Notes: generated by a model not told the origin, from the letters alone. A DNA stretch of 36,882 nucleotides from JAQBDA01 sp041301185 (GCA_041301185.1 JBFYSV010000203.1:1-36882); one strand, 5' to 3'; positions 13,276 through 22,017 are shown, counted from the first letter of the stretch. Numbers and translations are program-made.

Positions 13276-14934
13276 ATGCAGATTTCAACCCGCAAGCAGA
13301 AGATCTTGATTGCCCTCCTGGTCTACCTCCTGGCTGTTATCGCTTCAGTCAGCCTGCTCACCCTCAAGCGCGACGCCCTTCGCTTTCATCAAAAAGATTA
13401 CAACTATTTTGTCGAGCAGGCTGCCCGTCTCACAGATCCCGGGCTCGCGAAAAGTTTTGCCATGCAGATCGAGGGCTACAACTTCCTTGGATTGCAAGGT
13501 GTCGAGGGGGTCAAGAGCCTATTCCACGCGATTCATACCGCATATTTCCGCTACCTTTACGTCCTGCTTTATGCGATCTTCAGGGATCCGCTGGCGCTGT
13601 ATATTTTTTACAGTCTGGTCTTTTTCTCACCGGTCCTTTATTTTGCCCTTTTACCCCACCCGCGTCATCGCCAACACGTTTTAATGCTATTGCTCTTCTC
13701 CTTGCTATACCTTGTTTTTCCCGCCAGCCTCAATTCGGTAACCGCCGATCTCCGGCCTCGGATTTTATTCGCCGCCGCCTGGTCTCTGGTGATCCTGTCG
13801 ATCTATTACGAGCGCCCGTTTTGGGAGAAGACTTTGTTTTTCGTATTGCTTGTCGGGCTCCGTGAAGAAGGGGTCGTCCTGGGAGCAATTGTTATCCTGC
13901 TTAACCACTTGCTGATGGATGGGCGCCCGGGACGCTGGAAACAAACCGCCACCTTCCTGGTTATTGATGTCGCAGCGCTGCTTGCGTTTTTGGCGTTTAT
14001 GCGCTGGGGAGAATATACCCGCATCGACAGCGCTTACAACCCGCTTAATTTTATTCGCTTGCTGCCTCCCCTATATTGGGTCATCATCCTCGTGATTGCC
14101 GCGGCGCTCGCCTATTGGCTTTGGTCTGCATGGAAGAAGAAATCCCCCCATCATCGAATGATTACATTTGTTTGCGTTTATGCCCTGGCAGTTGCTCTGG
14201 CGGGCTTCCAGTGGCTTCGGGACACATTGCGCTGGGTTAGCAATCAGAGCCAGACATCCCCGGTAAGTTTTGGCGAGGCTGCCATCCAGGCAACGACCAA
14301 CGAGATGACTGCGCTGGTCTTCTATATACTGATTGTCCTCGGTTTGATCTTGTGGGATTATTCCGGTGGAAAATCGCCCCGCCTTGTGATCTCCGGTTTA
14401 TCCATAACGATTGTCTTGTTCTTATCCATATCCCTGATTTATTACCCGCCCCTCATCAGAGAATGGCGCGAGAATGTTGCCCCGGCACGCTTGGTTTGGG
14501 ATTTTGCTGCCAGCCATGATCGCTACGCTACCCGGGTTATGTTAGATTACGACACCTACCAGGCATTTTACAATTATGATCAGGTCATCGTCTATAACCG
14601 GTTACCGGTCTGGGATACGCTTCCAGAGAAACGTTATTATCCTGACAACAAAGCTGCCCTGGTGAGGCAGGTTCAAAAAGGGATGGATTACGCGGTGATC
14701 AGCCGTGAATCGCTTGAAAACGTCTTGGAGCTGGCTGAGCTGGCTCAGGTTCCGCTTACGGAGATCGCTGCCAATGACCGCTACGTGATCTTGCAATTCC
14801 ATTCCTCCCCGCCTCCCTACCTGACCACCACAACCACCACACTGCCCCCACCCCAACCCTCCCCCGCAAGCGGGAGAGGGAGTGCCCCCCGGACAGAGAT
14901 TCAGGACAATAATACCTTTGCCAGCCCGGCGTAG
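13276..14934 (+). CDS. DUF2079 multi-pass membrane protein (GT-C-like)
   Basis: This 552-residue membrane protein has about ten to twelve hydrophobic helices. The first segment (KILIALLVYLLAVIASVSLL) is followed by a loop with FHQKDYNYFVEQA, and further on LYIFYSLVFFSPVLYFALLP and VGLREEGVVLGAIVIL. The D-Y-N loop after helix 1 and the LREEG motif are hallmarks of DUF2079, a relative of GT-C glycosyltransferases that use polyprenyl-linked sugars. A soluble domain lies at residues ~410-510. The last ~40 residues (TTTTTTLPPP then PSPASGRG) come from a dispersed palindromic repeat and from DNA antisense to the M20 gene, so the native C-terminus was probably shorter. Confidence 0.85.
   Translation: MQISTRKQKILIALLVYLLAVIASVSLLTLKRDALRFHQKDYNYFVEQAARLTDPGLAKSFAMQIEGYNFLGLQGVEGVKSLFHAIHTAYFRYLYVLLYAIFRDPLALYIFYSLVFFSPVLYFALLPHPRHRQHVLMLLLFSLLYLVFPASLNSVTADLRPRILFAAAWSLVILSIYYERPFWEKTLFFVLLVGLREEGVVLGAIVILLNHLLMDGRPGRWKQTATFLVIDVAALLAFLAFMRWGEYTRIDSAYNPLNFIRLLPPLYWVIILVIAAALAYWLWSAWKKKSPHHRMITFVCVYALAVALAGFQWLRDTLRWVSNQSQTSPVSFGEAAIQATTNEMTALVFYILIVLGLILWDYSGGKSPRLVISGLSITIVLFLSISLIYYPPLIREWRENVAPARLVWDFAASHDRYATRVMLDYDTYQAFYNYDQVIVYNRLPVWDTLPEKRYYPDNKAALVRQVQKGMDYAVISRESLENVLELAELAQVPLTEIAANDRYVILQFHSSPPPYLTTTTTTLPPPQPSPASGRGSAPRTEIQDNNTFASPA
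14857..14880. repeat. Palindromic repeat within the 3' end of the DUF2079 gene
   Basis: CCCTCCCCCGC (14857-14867) and GCGGGAGAGGG (14870-14880) make an 11-bp stem with one mismatch and an AA loop. It resembles the widespread 'CCCTCTCCCGC..GCGGGAGAGGG' intergenic repeat. It is translated here as PSPASGRG, and as a hairpin lies where a terminator for the two convergent genes would be expected. Confidence 0.6.
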
Positions 14935-16079
14935 ACCCCGGCAGCCTGGGTTAGCTCCACCGTGCTAACCCACTCATCCACGGCGTGGGCCTGGGCGATA
15001 TCGCCCGGGCCGAAGACCACCACCGGCACGCCGGCCTGGTTGACAGCGCTGGCGTTGCAGCAGTACGGCACCAGGTAAATCTCCTCCGGCAGACCCGCCG
15101 CGTTCAACTCCCGCAGCAGGGCGGAGGGCAAGGGCTGGTCCGGCGAGATGCTCCAGGCGGCATGAAAATCGCGCCATTCCAGGCGCTCGCCGGTGTACAG
15201 CTCCACGCTGACCGGCCAGAGATCGACTTCCACATCCGCCGGAACCGCCTGGCGGAAGCGCCCCAGCAAGCTGTCGGGCGTCTCGCCGATCAGCAAGCGG
15301 CAATCGACCCGCGCCCGGCAGGCATCTGGGACGATCGAGTTGCCAGGGAAGGGCGCCGAGACGATCTCGACCAGCTCGAAGATCTCCACCCCGAGCAGCT
15401 CATCCTGGCGGACGGGCATCTGGCGCACCGCCTGGATGGCGGGCAGCATTTTATAAACCGCATTGACCCCCAGCTCGGCGCGGGAGGTATGGGCGGGTAC
15501 GCCCCGGGTTTGCAGGCGCACGCCAGAGCGGCCTTTCTGGGCTATCCCGGCTTTCAGCTGGGTCGGCTCCACCACCACGCAGAAATCGATGGCGCCGGCG
15601 GCAGTGCCGTCCGGCGAGCCGCCTTTAGATAGCATCTGGTCCAGCACCAGGCGGGTGGCAGCCCCCTCGATGACCTCCTCTGCCACGCTGACCGAGAGCC
15701 AGATCTCACCGCAGAAATCGTCGCGGGGCAGGTTCGCCAGGCCGACCAGGGCGGAAGCCATCCCGCCCTTGATATCACACGCCCCGCGCCCGTACAGCCT
15801 GCCCCCCGCCAGCTCGCCGCCATACGCGGCGTACTGCCAGGCTTCCGGGCTGGTGACCGGGACGGTGTCAGCATGGACATCCACCAGCAGGCGGCGGGGC
15901 TTACCCGGTTTGGCGCCCTTTAGCACGCCAACCGTGTTGCCGAAGCGATCCTGCCAGATTTCGTTATAGCCCAAAGCCAGCATCGTCTCCTGGACGTAAG
16001 CCATCAACGCACCCTCCTGGCCCGAAAGGCTGGGGATGCGCACCAGCTCAGCACATAAGGTGACCGGATCTATTTTCAT
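14901..16079 (-). CDS. M20-family metallopeptidase/deacylase (ArgE/DapE type)
   Basis: This 392-residue M20 protein has metal and catalytic motifs in order: VDVHADTVPV (His and Asp, catalytic Asp two residues on), GACDIKGGMA (bridging Asp), VAEEVIEG (general-base Glu and ligand Glu), VVVEPTQL (Glu) and IAQAHAVDEWV (His near the C-terminus). The middle ~100 residues form the dimerisation domain (VPAHTSRAELGVNAVYK). Relatives hydrolyse N-acyl amino acids or dipeptides in the cytoplasm. Its ATG overlaps the stop of the upstream MFS gene (ATGA, 16076-16079), making it the last gene of a five-gene operon. The 3' end overlaps the DUF2079 tail by 34 nt. Confidence 0.9.
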   Translation of the reverse strand: MKIDPVTLCAELVRIPSLSGQEGALMAYVQETMLALGYNEIWQDRFGNTVGVLKGAKPGKPRRLLVDVHADTVPVTSPEAWQYAAYGGELAGGRLYGRGACDIKGGMASALVGLANLPRDDFCGEIWLSVSVAEEVIEGAATRLVLDQMLSKGGSPDGTAAGAIDFCVVVEPTQLKAGIAQKGRSGVRLQTRGVPAHTSRAELGVNAVYKMLPAIQAVRQMPVRQDELLGVEIFELVEIVSAPFPGNSIVPDACRARVDCRLLIGETPDSLLGRFRQAVPADVEVDLWPVSVELYTGERLEWRDFHAAWSISPDQPLPSALLRELNAAGLPEEIYLVPYCCNASAVNQAGVPVVVFGPGDIAQAHAVDEWVSTVELTQAAGVYAGLAKVLLS

Positions 16080-17521
16080 TTGTATTCCTTCGATTTATAT
16101 AACGCCCACAGGGCCAGCCCGAGAGCAATGCTCATCAGGACCACCACCACCAGGAAGGTATCCTGCAGACCAGCGACCTGAGCTGCGGCAGGCGCCCCAG
16201 TCGCACCGCCGGAGCTCGAGCCAGCCGCGTGGAAGATCACCCGGCTGGCCCAGACCGCCCCCAGGATGGCAATCCCCACCGTCTGCCCCAGGGTGCGGCT
16301 GATGGCGAGCATGCCGGAGACGACGCCCAGCTGCGTGCGCGGGGCGGCTCCCATGATGGCGCTGTTATTGGGGGACTGGAAGATACCAAATCCCAGGCCG
16401 ATCGGGACAAAGCGCAAGATATAGCCCAGGGTGGTGGTATCGGTGCTCAGGGTGCGCAACGCTAAGAAACCCAGCAGGGCGACCGCCAGCCCCAGGGCAG
16501 TGATCGGTCGCGTGCCGAACCGGTCGGAAGCAATGCCGGAGAGCGGGGCAGTAATCCCCAGCAAGATCGGCACGACCACCAGCATCAGCCCCACCTGGCG
16601 GGTATCGTAGCCGAGAACATTTTCGAGGTAGAAAGGCATTAAGAGCAAGGTACCCGAGGTGCAAATAAAGCCCAGCATGGCGGTCACCAGGTTAATCGTG
16701 AAAAGCTGGTTGCGGAACAGGCGCAGGTCAACCATCGGCTGCTGGGTACGCAGCTCGATCCACACGAAGGCAACCAAGAAGGCGGCAAACCCCGCCAGGA
16801 GCCCAAGCACGCGCGGGTCGCGAAAGCCGATCTCCTGCCCGCTGGTCAGGGCGACCAGCAGGCACAATAGCGAGGCGAAGAGAGCCAGCGCGCCGAGGAA
16901 ATCAAATCGCTGGCGGGCAGCGGGACGGACTGCCGGCACGTAGCGCAAGACCATCCAAATTCCCAGGATGCCGACCGGCAGGTTGACAAAGAAGATCCAG
17001 TGCCAGGAGAGTGACTGGATGATCAAGCCGCCCAGGGTCGGCCCGATGACAATCCCGATCGAGACCGTTGATCCGATGATGCCCAGCGCCTTGCCACGCT
17101 CGGAGGGCGGGAAGGCCTCGGTGACGATGGCGGTGCCCAGCGCCATGATCATCGCCGCGCCAAGAGCCTGCAGAACGCGGAACCCCACCAGCCAGTAGAC
17201 TGTGGGAGCCAGCCCGCACAACACCGAGCTGAGGGTGAAGACGGCAAAACCCACGGCGTAGATGGATTTCTTGCCGATCATATCCGCCAGACGACCGACG
17301 CTGAGCAGCAGGGTGGTGATGGTGAGCAGGTATGCCAAGACGACCCACTGCACGGTAGCAAAATCCGTGTTAAAAGCGCGCACCAGGGTAGGCAAAGCCA
17401 CGTTGACGATGCTGCCGTCGATGGTCGCCAGGAAGACGCCCATCCCTACGGCTGCCATGACATACCACTTGAGGGAATAGTCTACCGGATCGCTAACGAC
17501 CTGTCCTTGGGCTGGGTTCAA
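16076..17521 (-). CDS. MFS transporter, DHA2 (14-helix drug:H+ antiporter) family
   Basis: About 481 residues with 14 predicted helices. The first helix ends FLATIDGSIVNVALPTL (motif D1). It continues with WVVLAYLLTITTLLLSVGRL, then ADMIGKK (motif A) and GIVIGPTLGG (motif C, antiporter signature). DHA2 proteins export hydrophobic or amphipathic compounds. TTG at 17521 is proposed as the start because GGAGG (17526-17530) lies 4 nt upstream and it overlaps the acetyltransferase stop in a coupled TTGA. A GTG at 17557 would add 12 residues. It is followed by the M20 gene with a 4-nt overlap. Confidence 0.9.
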   Translation of the reverse strand: MNPAQGQVVSDPVDYSLKWYVMAAVGMGVFLATIDGSIVNVALPTLVRAFNTDFATVQWVVLAYLLTITTLLLSVGRLADMIGKKSIYAVGFAVFTLSSVLCGLAPTVYWLVGFRVLQALGAAMIMALGTAIVTEAFPPSERGKALGIIGSTVSIGIVIGPTLGGLIIQSLSWHWIFFVNLPVGILGIWMVLRYVPAVRPAARQRFDFLGALALFASLLCLLVALTSGQEIGFRDPRVLGLLAGFAAFLVAFVWIELRTQQPMVDLRLFRNQLFTINLVTAMLGFICTSGTLLLMPFYLENVLGYDTRQVGLMLVVVPILLGITAPLSGIASDRFGTRPITALGLAVALLGFLALRTLSTDTTTLGYILRFVPIGLGFGIFQSPNNSAIMGAAPRTQLGVVSGMLAISRTLGQTVGIAILGAVWASRVIFHAAGSSSGGATGAPAAAQVAGLQDTFLVVVVLMSIALGLALWALYKSKEYK

Positions 17522-18060
17522 TCGTCCTCCAAGATGGCGTAGATCAAGGTATCCCACCAGCGTCCTTTGAAGTATTCATCCTGGCGCAGGCGACCTTCCA
17601 GGCACATGCCAAGCTTCTCCAGCACCCGCTGGGAGGCGGCGTTCTCCGCCAGGCAGCGCGCCCAGATGCGGTGCAGGCGCAGGTTAGCAAAACCGAAATC
17701 CAGCATGGCGCGGGCGGCTTCGGTGGCGTAGCCCTGCCCCCAAAAAGCCGGATCAATCTCATAGCCGATATCGCCCTGGCGCGCTTCTGGCTGGCGGGGA
17801 CCCAAACCACCCAGGCGCACCCCGGCATTGCCGATGAGCTGACCGCTGCCCGCCAGGCAGACGGCGAGCTGGAATTTCTGGCGGGGCGACTCCAGCTCTT
17901 GATCTACAAAGCGCTGCACGAAAGCCCGCACCTGGTACTCGCCCTCCGACTCTTGCGGGTAGAAACGCAGGTAACGCGGGTCGTTATGGTACGCCAGAAC
18001 GGCTTGCCAATCGTCTGGGACGAACTCCCGCAGGATAAGACGGGGTGTGTTGATCTTCAT
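17518..18060 (-). CDS. GNAT N-acetyltransferase (RimJ/RimL-like)
   Basis: About 180 residues. It begins KINTPRLILREFVPDDW, the typical opening of RimJ/RimL-type acetyltransferases. It then has the acetyl-CoA pyrophosphate loop (FWGQGYATEAARAMLDFGF) and NAASQRVLEKLGMCLEGRLR, where the N.AS..vleKlGF pattern is conserved. It transfers acetyl groups to an amine, either a protein N-terminus or a small molecule. ATG 18060 is chosen because homologues start near KI.TPRL and only 2 nt then separate it from the upstream stop. Genes on both sides overlap or abut. Confidence 0.88.
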   Translation of the reverse strand: MKINTPRLILREFVPDDWQAVLAYHNDPRYLRFYPQESEGEYQVRAFVQRFVDQELESPRQKFQLAVCLAGSGQLIGNAGVRLGGLGPRQPEARQGDIGYEIDPAFWGQGYATEAARAMLDFGFANLRLHRIWARCLAENAASQRVLEKLGMCLEGRLRQDEYFKGRWWDTLIYAILEDD

Positions 18061-18062
18061 GA

Positions 18063-19442
18063 TTATAACTGACCCGAGTCGCCCCACTCCTCGAGAAGGG
18101 CAAGATAGGCTGGATCGTTGTAGCGCTCCAGCGAGAAGGCTGGGGCGTAGTCCGGCAGCGGGCTGCCGGTCAGGTGGGCTGCCAGGAGCTCGCCCGCCGC
18201 GCAGGAGGCCATCAGCCCGTAACCGGAGAGTGCCCCGATGACATACGCGCCACCCACGGGCAGGGGACCGATCAGGGGACGGTTTTCCGGCGTCCGGGTA
18301 TAGTAGCCCCCGTCCAGCACGGGTCGCGGCAGGCGCTGGAAATAAGCGCGGATGCCGGGCAGCATGGCAGCCATGCCGCGCAGGGCAAGCTCGGGGTAGG
18401 CTGGATCCAGGGGCGGCGGGAAGCCCGGCTCAGCCCGCTGGTCGCGGTACTCCCACAGCAGCAGGATGATGTTGCTATCGCCCCCGCCCTCCGGGCGGGT
18501 ATGCGCCCCGCCGGGCATCTCGCCCAGCATCCAGCGCGTCTCCTCCGCTTCCGCCAGGGCCTGGCGCTCGTCAGCGGACCAGGGCAGGGACTGCGGATCG
18601 GTCCAGATCAAGAGCGGGGCGTAGCGCGGCACAGCACCCAAGGCATCATGCAGGGCGACTTTCAGGTGCAGCTCGCTGTACACCGGCAGGTCCAACCCGA
18701 GCAGCCTGCAAACCTGGGGCACGAACGGACCGGCAGCATTGACAAATGCGGCGGCCGGGATGGTCTCACCACCCGCCAGGGCAACCGAGCGCACCCGGTT
18801 TCCAGCTACGCTCACCCCGGTCACGCGTCCCTGGAGCAGGCGGGCACCGTGCCGGCGGGCTTGCTCCAACAGGTAAGCGCCCAGCTGCTGGGCGCTGAAC
18901 CAGCCTGCCCGGCGGACGTGCAAGCCGGCAATAACGCTTGAGGATAAATATGGAAAATAGCTACGCAGCAAAGCGGGGTCCAGGAACAGGTCGGCGCCGC
19001 CCGGCATGCCCTGGTAGCCTTCGGGTTGGGCCGGGATATAGGGCGGGTCATCCGGCAAGCCGCGGTGAACCCGCAGCTCCCCGGCGCCCAGGATGGGCGG
19101 CTCCTGGGCTGCGGTAAGCATCGCCCCAACCCTCCCCGGGGCGGCAGTCAGGTACAGGTAGCCGCGGCGGTTAAGGTGGAAAATATCCCCGCTCTCCTGC
19201 GCCAGGCTTTCCAGGATATCGATGCTGCGGTTCATCAGGGAGACCATCGCCGAGCCCGGACCGGGCCACCAGTTGCGGTAGCACTCGGTGGATTTGTCGC
19301 TGGTCAGGCTGAGCGGCGGGCGCTCGTCGACCAGCAGCACATTCCGTACGGCATGCCGCGCCGCCAGATGGTAGGCAGCACTCACCCCGGCGATGCCTGC
19401 CCCGCAGATGACCACCTGGGCGTTAAGCGGATTGGCGCTCAA
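18063..19442 (-). CDS. FAD-dependent oxidoreductase (DAO/glycine-sarcosine oxidase family)
   Basis: This 459-residue flavoprotein has an N-terminal dinucleotide fold, VVICGAGIAGVSAAYHLA, with VLLVDERP ending the second strand. The GLHVRRAGWFSAQQLGAYLL segment and AAAFVNAAGPFVPQV fit the DAO fold. Near the C-terminus YYTRTPENRPLIGPLP and AYVIGALSGYGLMASCAAGE bind FAD. DAO enzymes oxidise secondary or D-amines (sarcosine, proline, D-amino acids) to imines. The substrate cannot be read from sequence. Its start overlaps the alaX stop by 4 nt and the acetyltransferase follows after 2 nt. Confidence 0.88.
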   Translation of the reverse strand: MSANPLNAQVVICGAGIAGVSAAYHLAARHAVRNVLLVDERPPLSLTSDKSTECYRNWWPGPGSAMVSLMNRSIDILESLAQESGDIFHLNRRGYLYLTAAPGRVGAMLTAAQEPPILGAGELRVHRGLPDDPPYIPAQPEGYQGMPGGADLFLDPALLRSYFPYLSSSVIAGLHVRRAGWFSAQQLGAYLLEQARRHGARLLQGRVTGVSVAGNRVRSVALAGGETIPAAAFVNAAGPFVPQVCRLLGLDLPVYSELHLKVALHDALGAVPRYAPLLIWTDPQSLPWSADERQALAEAEETRWMLGEMPGGAHTRPEGGGDSNIILLLWEYRDQRAEPGFPPPLDPAYPELALRGMAAMLPGIRAYFQRLPRPVLDGGYYTRTPENRPLIGPLPVGGAYVIGALSGYGLMASCAAGELLAAHLTGSPLPDYAPAFSLERYNDPAYLALLEEWGDSGQL

Positions 19443-20185
19443 TCTTCGACTTCGATGTAGATGCGCTTGTTGATCTTGCCCTTACTCTTGTAATCCACCA
19501 CGCGGATATGCCCCACCTCGCGGGTGTTGGCGACATGCGTGCCGCCATCGGCTTGCAGATCCAGGCCGACAAGCTCAACCACCCGCACCTGCTGGATGCC
19601 TTCAGGCAGCAGGTTGATCTTGGTGCGGATCAGGTCCGGAATCCGGAAGGCCTGCTCGCGGGGCAGGATCGCCACCCGCACCGGGTGGGCATTGACCACC
19701 TCCCGGTTGACGGCAGCTTCAATCTCCTGGACCAGCTCTTTCTGCATGGTCTCGAACTCGAAATCCATGCGACCTTTGAGAGGCTCCATATCCCCGCCGG
19801 TAACCTGGGCGCCGTAATCGCGGAAGACCACACCGCACAGCACGTGCAGGGCGGTATGGGTGCGCATGAGCTGGTAGCGCCGCTCCCAACCGATCTGACC
19901 GTGGGCGGGTGCGCCAGCCGGCGGCAGGGGAGCATCCGCTGCCAGGTAGTGATAGACGTCCTCGCCGATCTTTTTGGCGCGGGCGATGGGGTACTGCTGG
20001 CTGCCCACGGTCAGCAGGCCGCTATCGGCGGGCTGCCCGCCGCCGCCGGGGTAGAAAGCGCTGCGATCCAGCAGGATGGCGCGAGCCTCATGATCCACGC
20101 CGGTCACGGTGCCGGTCACGGTGCCGGTCACGGTTGCGTCAAATTCCTGCAGATAGCTGTCAGTCTGGTACAGTAGGTCTGTCAT
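19439..20185 (-). CDS. alaX: Alanyl-tRNA editing protein (AlaX)
   Basis: This 248-residue AlaX-type protein contains an AlaRS-like N-terminal barrel (AFYPGGGGQPADSG) and the editing domain, with zinc motif HTALH (~110) and GGTHVANTREVG near the end. These proteins hydrolyse Ser- or Gly-tRNA(Ala) in trans. The usual Cys of the second zinc half (CGGTH) is Asp here (QADGGTHV). I believe a branch of AlaX naturally has this, so it need not mean loss of function. A triple TVTG repeat near the N-terminus comes from a 12-bp tandem repeat (20099-20134). It is the first gene of the five-gene minus-strand operon. Confidence 0.88.
   Translation of the reverse strand: MTDLLYQTDSYLQEFDATVTGTVTGTVTGVDHEARAILLDRSAFYPGGGGQPADSGLLTVGSQQYPIARAKKIGEDVYHYLAADAPLPPAGAPAHGQIGWERRYQLMRTHTALHVLCGVVFRDYGAQVTGGDMEPLKGRMDFEFETMQKELVQEIEAAVNREVVNAHPVRVAILPREQAFRIPDLIRTKINLLPEGIQQVRVVELVGLDLQADGGTHVANTREVGHIRVVDYKSKGKINKRIYIEVED
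20099..20134. repeat. Three exact copies of a 12-bp tandem repeat inside alaX
   Basis: GCCGGTCACGGT is repeated three times back to back, encoding TVTG three times on the minus strand in the first beta-hairpin of AlaX. It keeps the frame. Polymerase slippage is the likely origin. Confidence 0.85.
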
Positions 20186-20206
20186 CAGCGATCCTTTCGT
20201 TTAAAG

Positions 20207-20250
20207 TAGAACTTACGCAGTTCGGTAGGTGTTGGGGGTGTGTGGGCGGG
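20207..20250. repeat. Half copy of the TTACGCA hairpin element
   Basis: GAACTTACGCAGTTCGG followed by a G/T-rich run (GTTGGGGGTGTGTGGGCGGG) closely parallels the left arm of the long hairpin at 35611-35707. The second arm is missing. It sits directly upstream of alaX, between it and the 20314 membrane gene. Confidence 0.55.
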
Positions 20251-20313
20251 TGCACCTGCCGGGGAATTTAAATCGTACAGCAGGGGTTTGCCGTCTTGCT
20301 GCCAGGCAAAGCG

Positions 20314-20832
20314 CTAGTCTTTATCCTGGACGGGGGTGTACTGCATCAAGACGTACTGGGCGATTAACCCGAAGACAAGCAGAACCACAAAGATGGCTTC
20401 CTGGCTGATCGTGCCGAAGGTCATATTTTGCAAGATCAGGGTAGTGCCCGCCAGGGTGGAGACCAGGATCAGGGATAGGCTATACCACAACAACAAGATC
20501 ACCAGGCAGGCTGCGCCGAACAGTAAGAATGCCTGCAACTTGCCGAGGGGCATTATCCAGCCCAGGATGGACGGCAGGGTCAGGCTGATATATCCGCCTG
20601 CCAGGAAACCTGCCACCAGCACCATGATTTTTCTGACGTAAAAAGTCAGGAAGACGCCGACCATCCCGATTGCTGTCGAGACGGTGAGCACCTGCCATTC
20701 CGATTGGTCGAACCCCATCGCCCCTGCCAGATAGCTGCCCAGGACAAAACCTACACTGCCCACGAACATCCAGGGGAGCAGGTTGCCGCCGACCAGGGAA
20801 ACGAAACCAAGCACAATCAGGATCAGGCGCAT
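20314..20832 (-). CDS. DUF4203-like small multi-pass membrane protein
   Basis: About 172 residues with six or seven hydrophobic segments: LILIVLGFVSLVGGNLLPWM, VGSVGFVLGSYLAGAMGF, IMVLVAGFLAGGYISLTL and LVILLLWYSLSLILVSTLAG. Layout, length and glycine-rich helices resemble the protein at 7162-7677, and both recall DUF4203. Function is unknown. AAGGAG 8 nt before the ATG supports the start. On the minus strand a TACAAT (20886-20881) lies about 50 nt upstream and may be its -10. It lies 128 nt upstream of alaX on the same strand, so it could lead that operon. Confidence 0.7.
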   Translation of the reverse strand: MRLILIVLGFVSLVGGNLLPWMFVGSVGFVLGSYLAGAMGFDQSEWQVLTVSTAIGMVGVFLTFYVRKIMVLVAGFLAGGYISLTLPSILGWIMPLGKLQAFLLFGAACLVILLLWYSLSLILVSTLAGTTLILQNMTFGTISQEAIFVVLLVFGLIAQYVLMQYTPVQDKD

Positions 20833-20982
20833 GGGAAGACTCCTTGCTATGGAGCGATGTGGCTGGCACGCTCAACTGAAATTGTACTCCACTTCCCCAT
20901 TAAATAAAGAAAATCGGCGGTAGGCTGGCATGACAAGAGGTAGAATCAAGGGAGAATTCCAAGGATTGGGAGGCTGACCAAG

Positions 20983-22008
20983 ATGCATGATCTGGTTTAT
21001 TTTTATCCGGAAGGCCACCAGGCGCATTGCGAGCTGGGGCATCCGGAGAGGCCAGAACGGGTGGAGACGATCCGCCAGGCGCTGCAGGCCACCGGTTGGT
21101 GGGAGGCTTACCCCAAGCTGGAGCCTCTCGAAGTAGGCGATGACCTGTTCGCACACATCCACGAGCGCGGCTACTTAGAGGAACTGGAAGCAGCCTGCCG
21201 AGGCGGGCGTCACCTGGATATGGATACCTACACCACCCCGGCGAGCTGGCAGCTGGCCCTCAACGCGGCCGGAGGGGCGCTCTCGGTCGCCAGCTCGGTC
21301 TGGCAGGGGGCAGCAAAGCGGGGCTTTGGCCTGACTCGCCCGCCCGGTCACCATGCCACTTACGACCAGGGGATGGGTTTTTGCTTGCTCAACAACGTCG
21401 CCCTGGCGGCAGAATACCTGCTGAAAGAGTTGGGGGCGCAGCGGGTGGCGATCATTGACCTGGACCTGCACCATGGCAACGGCACCCAGGATATTTTCTG
21501 GCAGAGGGGGGATGTGTTCTATGTGTCCACCCACCAGTCGCCGCTCTACCCGGGCAGCGGCAGGCTGGAAGAGACCGGCAGCGGGGACGGGCTGGGCACG
21601 ACCGCCAACTTCCCCCTGCCGCCCGGCTCGGGAGACGGCGCGTTCGGCGAGATCATGGAGGGGCTGATCTTGCCCTTGATGGACCGCTTCCTCCCGCAGA
21701 TGATCCTGGTCAGCTATGGCTTCGACACCCACTGGCGCGATCCCCTGGGCCATTTGCAGCTCTCGGCTCAAGGCTATGGAAAGCTGATCGCCAGCCTGGT
21801 GGCCTGGGCAGATGCGCATTGTGCGGGTAGAATTGCCATATTCCTGGAAGGCGGTTACGATCTGGAAGCAGCAGCAGCTTGCAGCCTGGCAGTCAACGCG
21901 GCGTTGCTTGGCACGCAGTGGGAAGATTCGCTGGGCGAGTCGCCGCGCTTTGAGGGTCGTTCCTGGCAGGCAGTTGCCCAACAGGCGCGCCAGATCTGGG
22001 GATTATGA
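20983..22008 (+). CDS. Histone deacetylase-family hydrolase (HDAC-like amidohydrolase)
   Basis: The 341 residues are full length for bacterial class II-type HDAC-like proteins. Catalytic elements are the tandem His in PPGHHATYDQGMGFCLLNN (H123/H124) and the zinc ligands D161 and H163 in DLDLHHGNGTQD. The third ligand is in SYGFDTHWRDPLG, and the transition-state loop is FLEGGYDLEA. The enzyme removes acyl groups from acetylated amines or lysines. Polyamine deacetylases share this fold, so the substrate is open. It is the first gene of a seven-gene run, with 9 nt between it and the NYN gene. Confidence 0.93.
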   Translation: MHDLVYFYPEGHQAHCELGHPERPERVETIRQALQATGWWEAYPKLEPLEVGDDLFAHIHERGYLEELEAACRGGRHLDMDTYTTPASWQLALNAAGGALSVASSVWQGAAKRGFGLTRPPGHHATYDQGMGFCLLNNVALAAEYLLKELGAQRVAIIDLDLHHGNGTQDIFWQRGDVFYVSTHQSPLYPGSGRLEETGSGDGLGTTANFPLPPGSGDGAFGEIMEGLILPLMDRFLPQMILVSYGFDTHWRDPLGHLQLSAQGYGKLIASLVAWADAHCAGRIAIFLEGGYDLEAAAACSLAVNAALLGTQWEDSLGESPRFEGRSWQAVAQQARQIWGL

Positions 22009-22017
22009 GGAGTGTGG

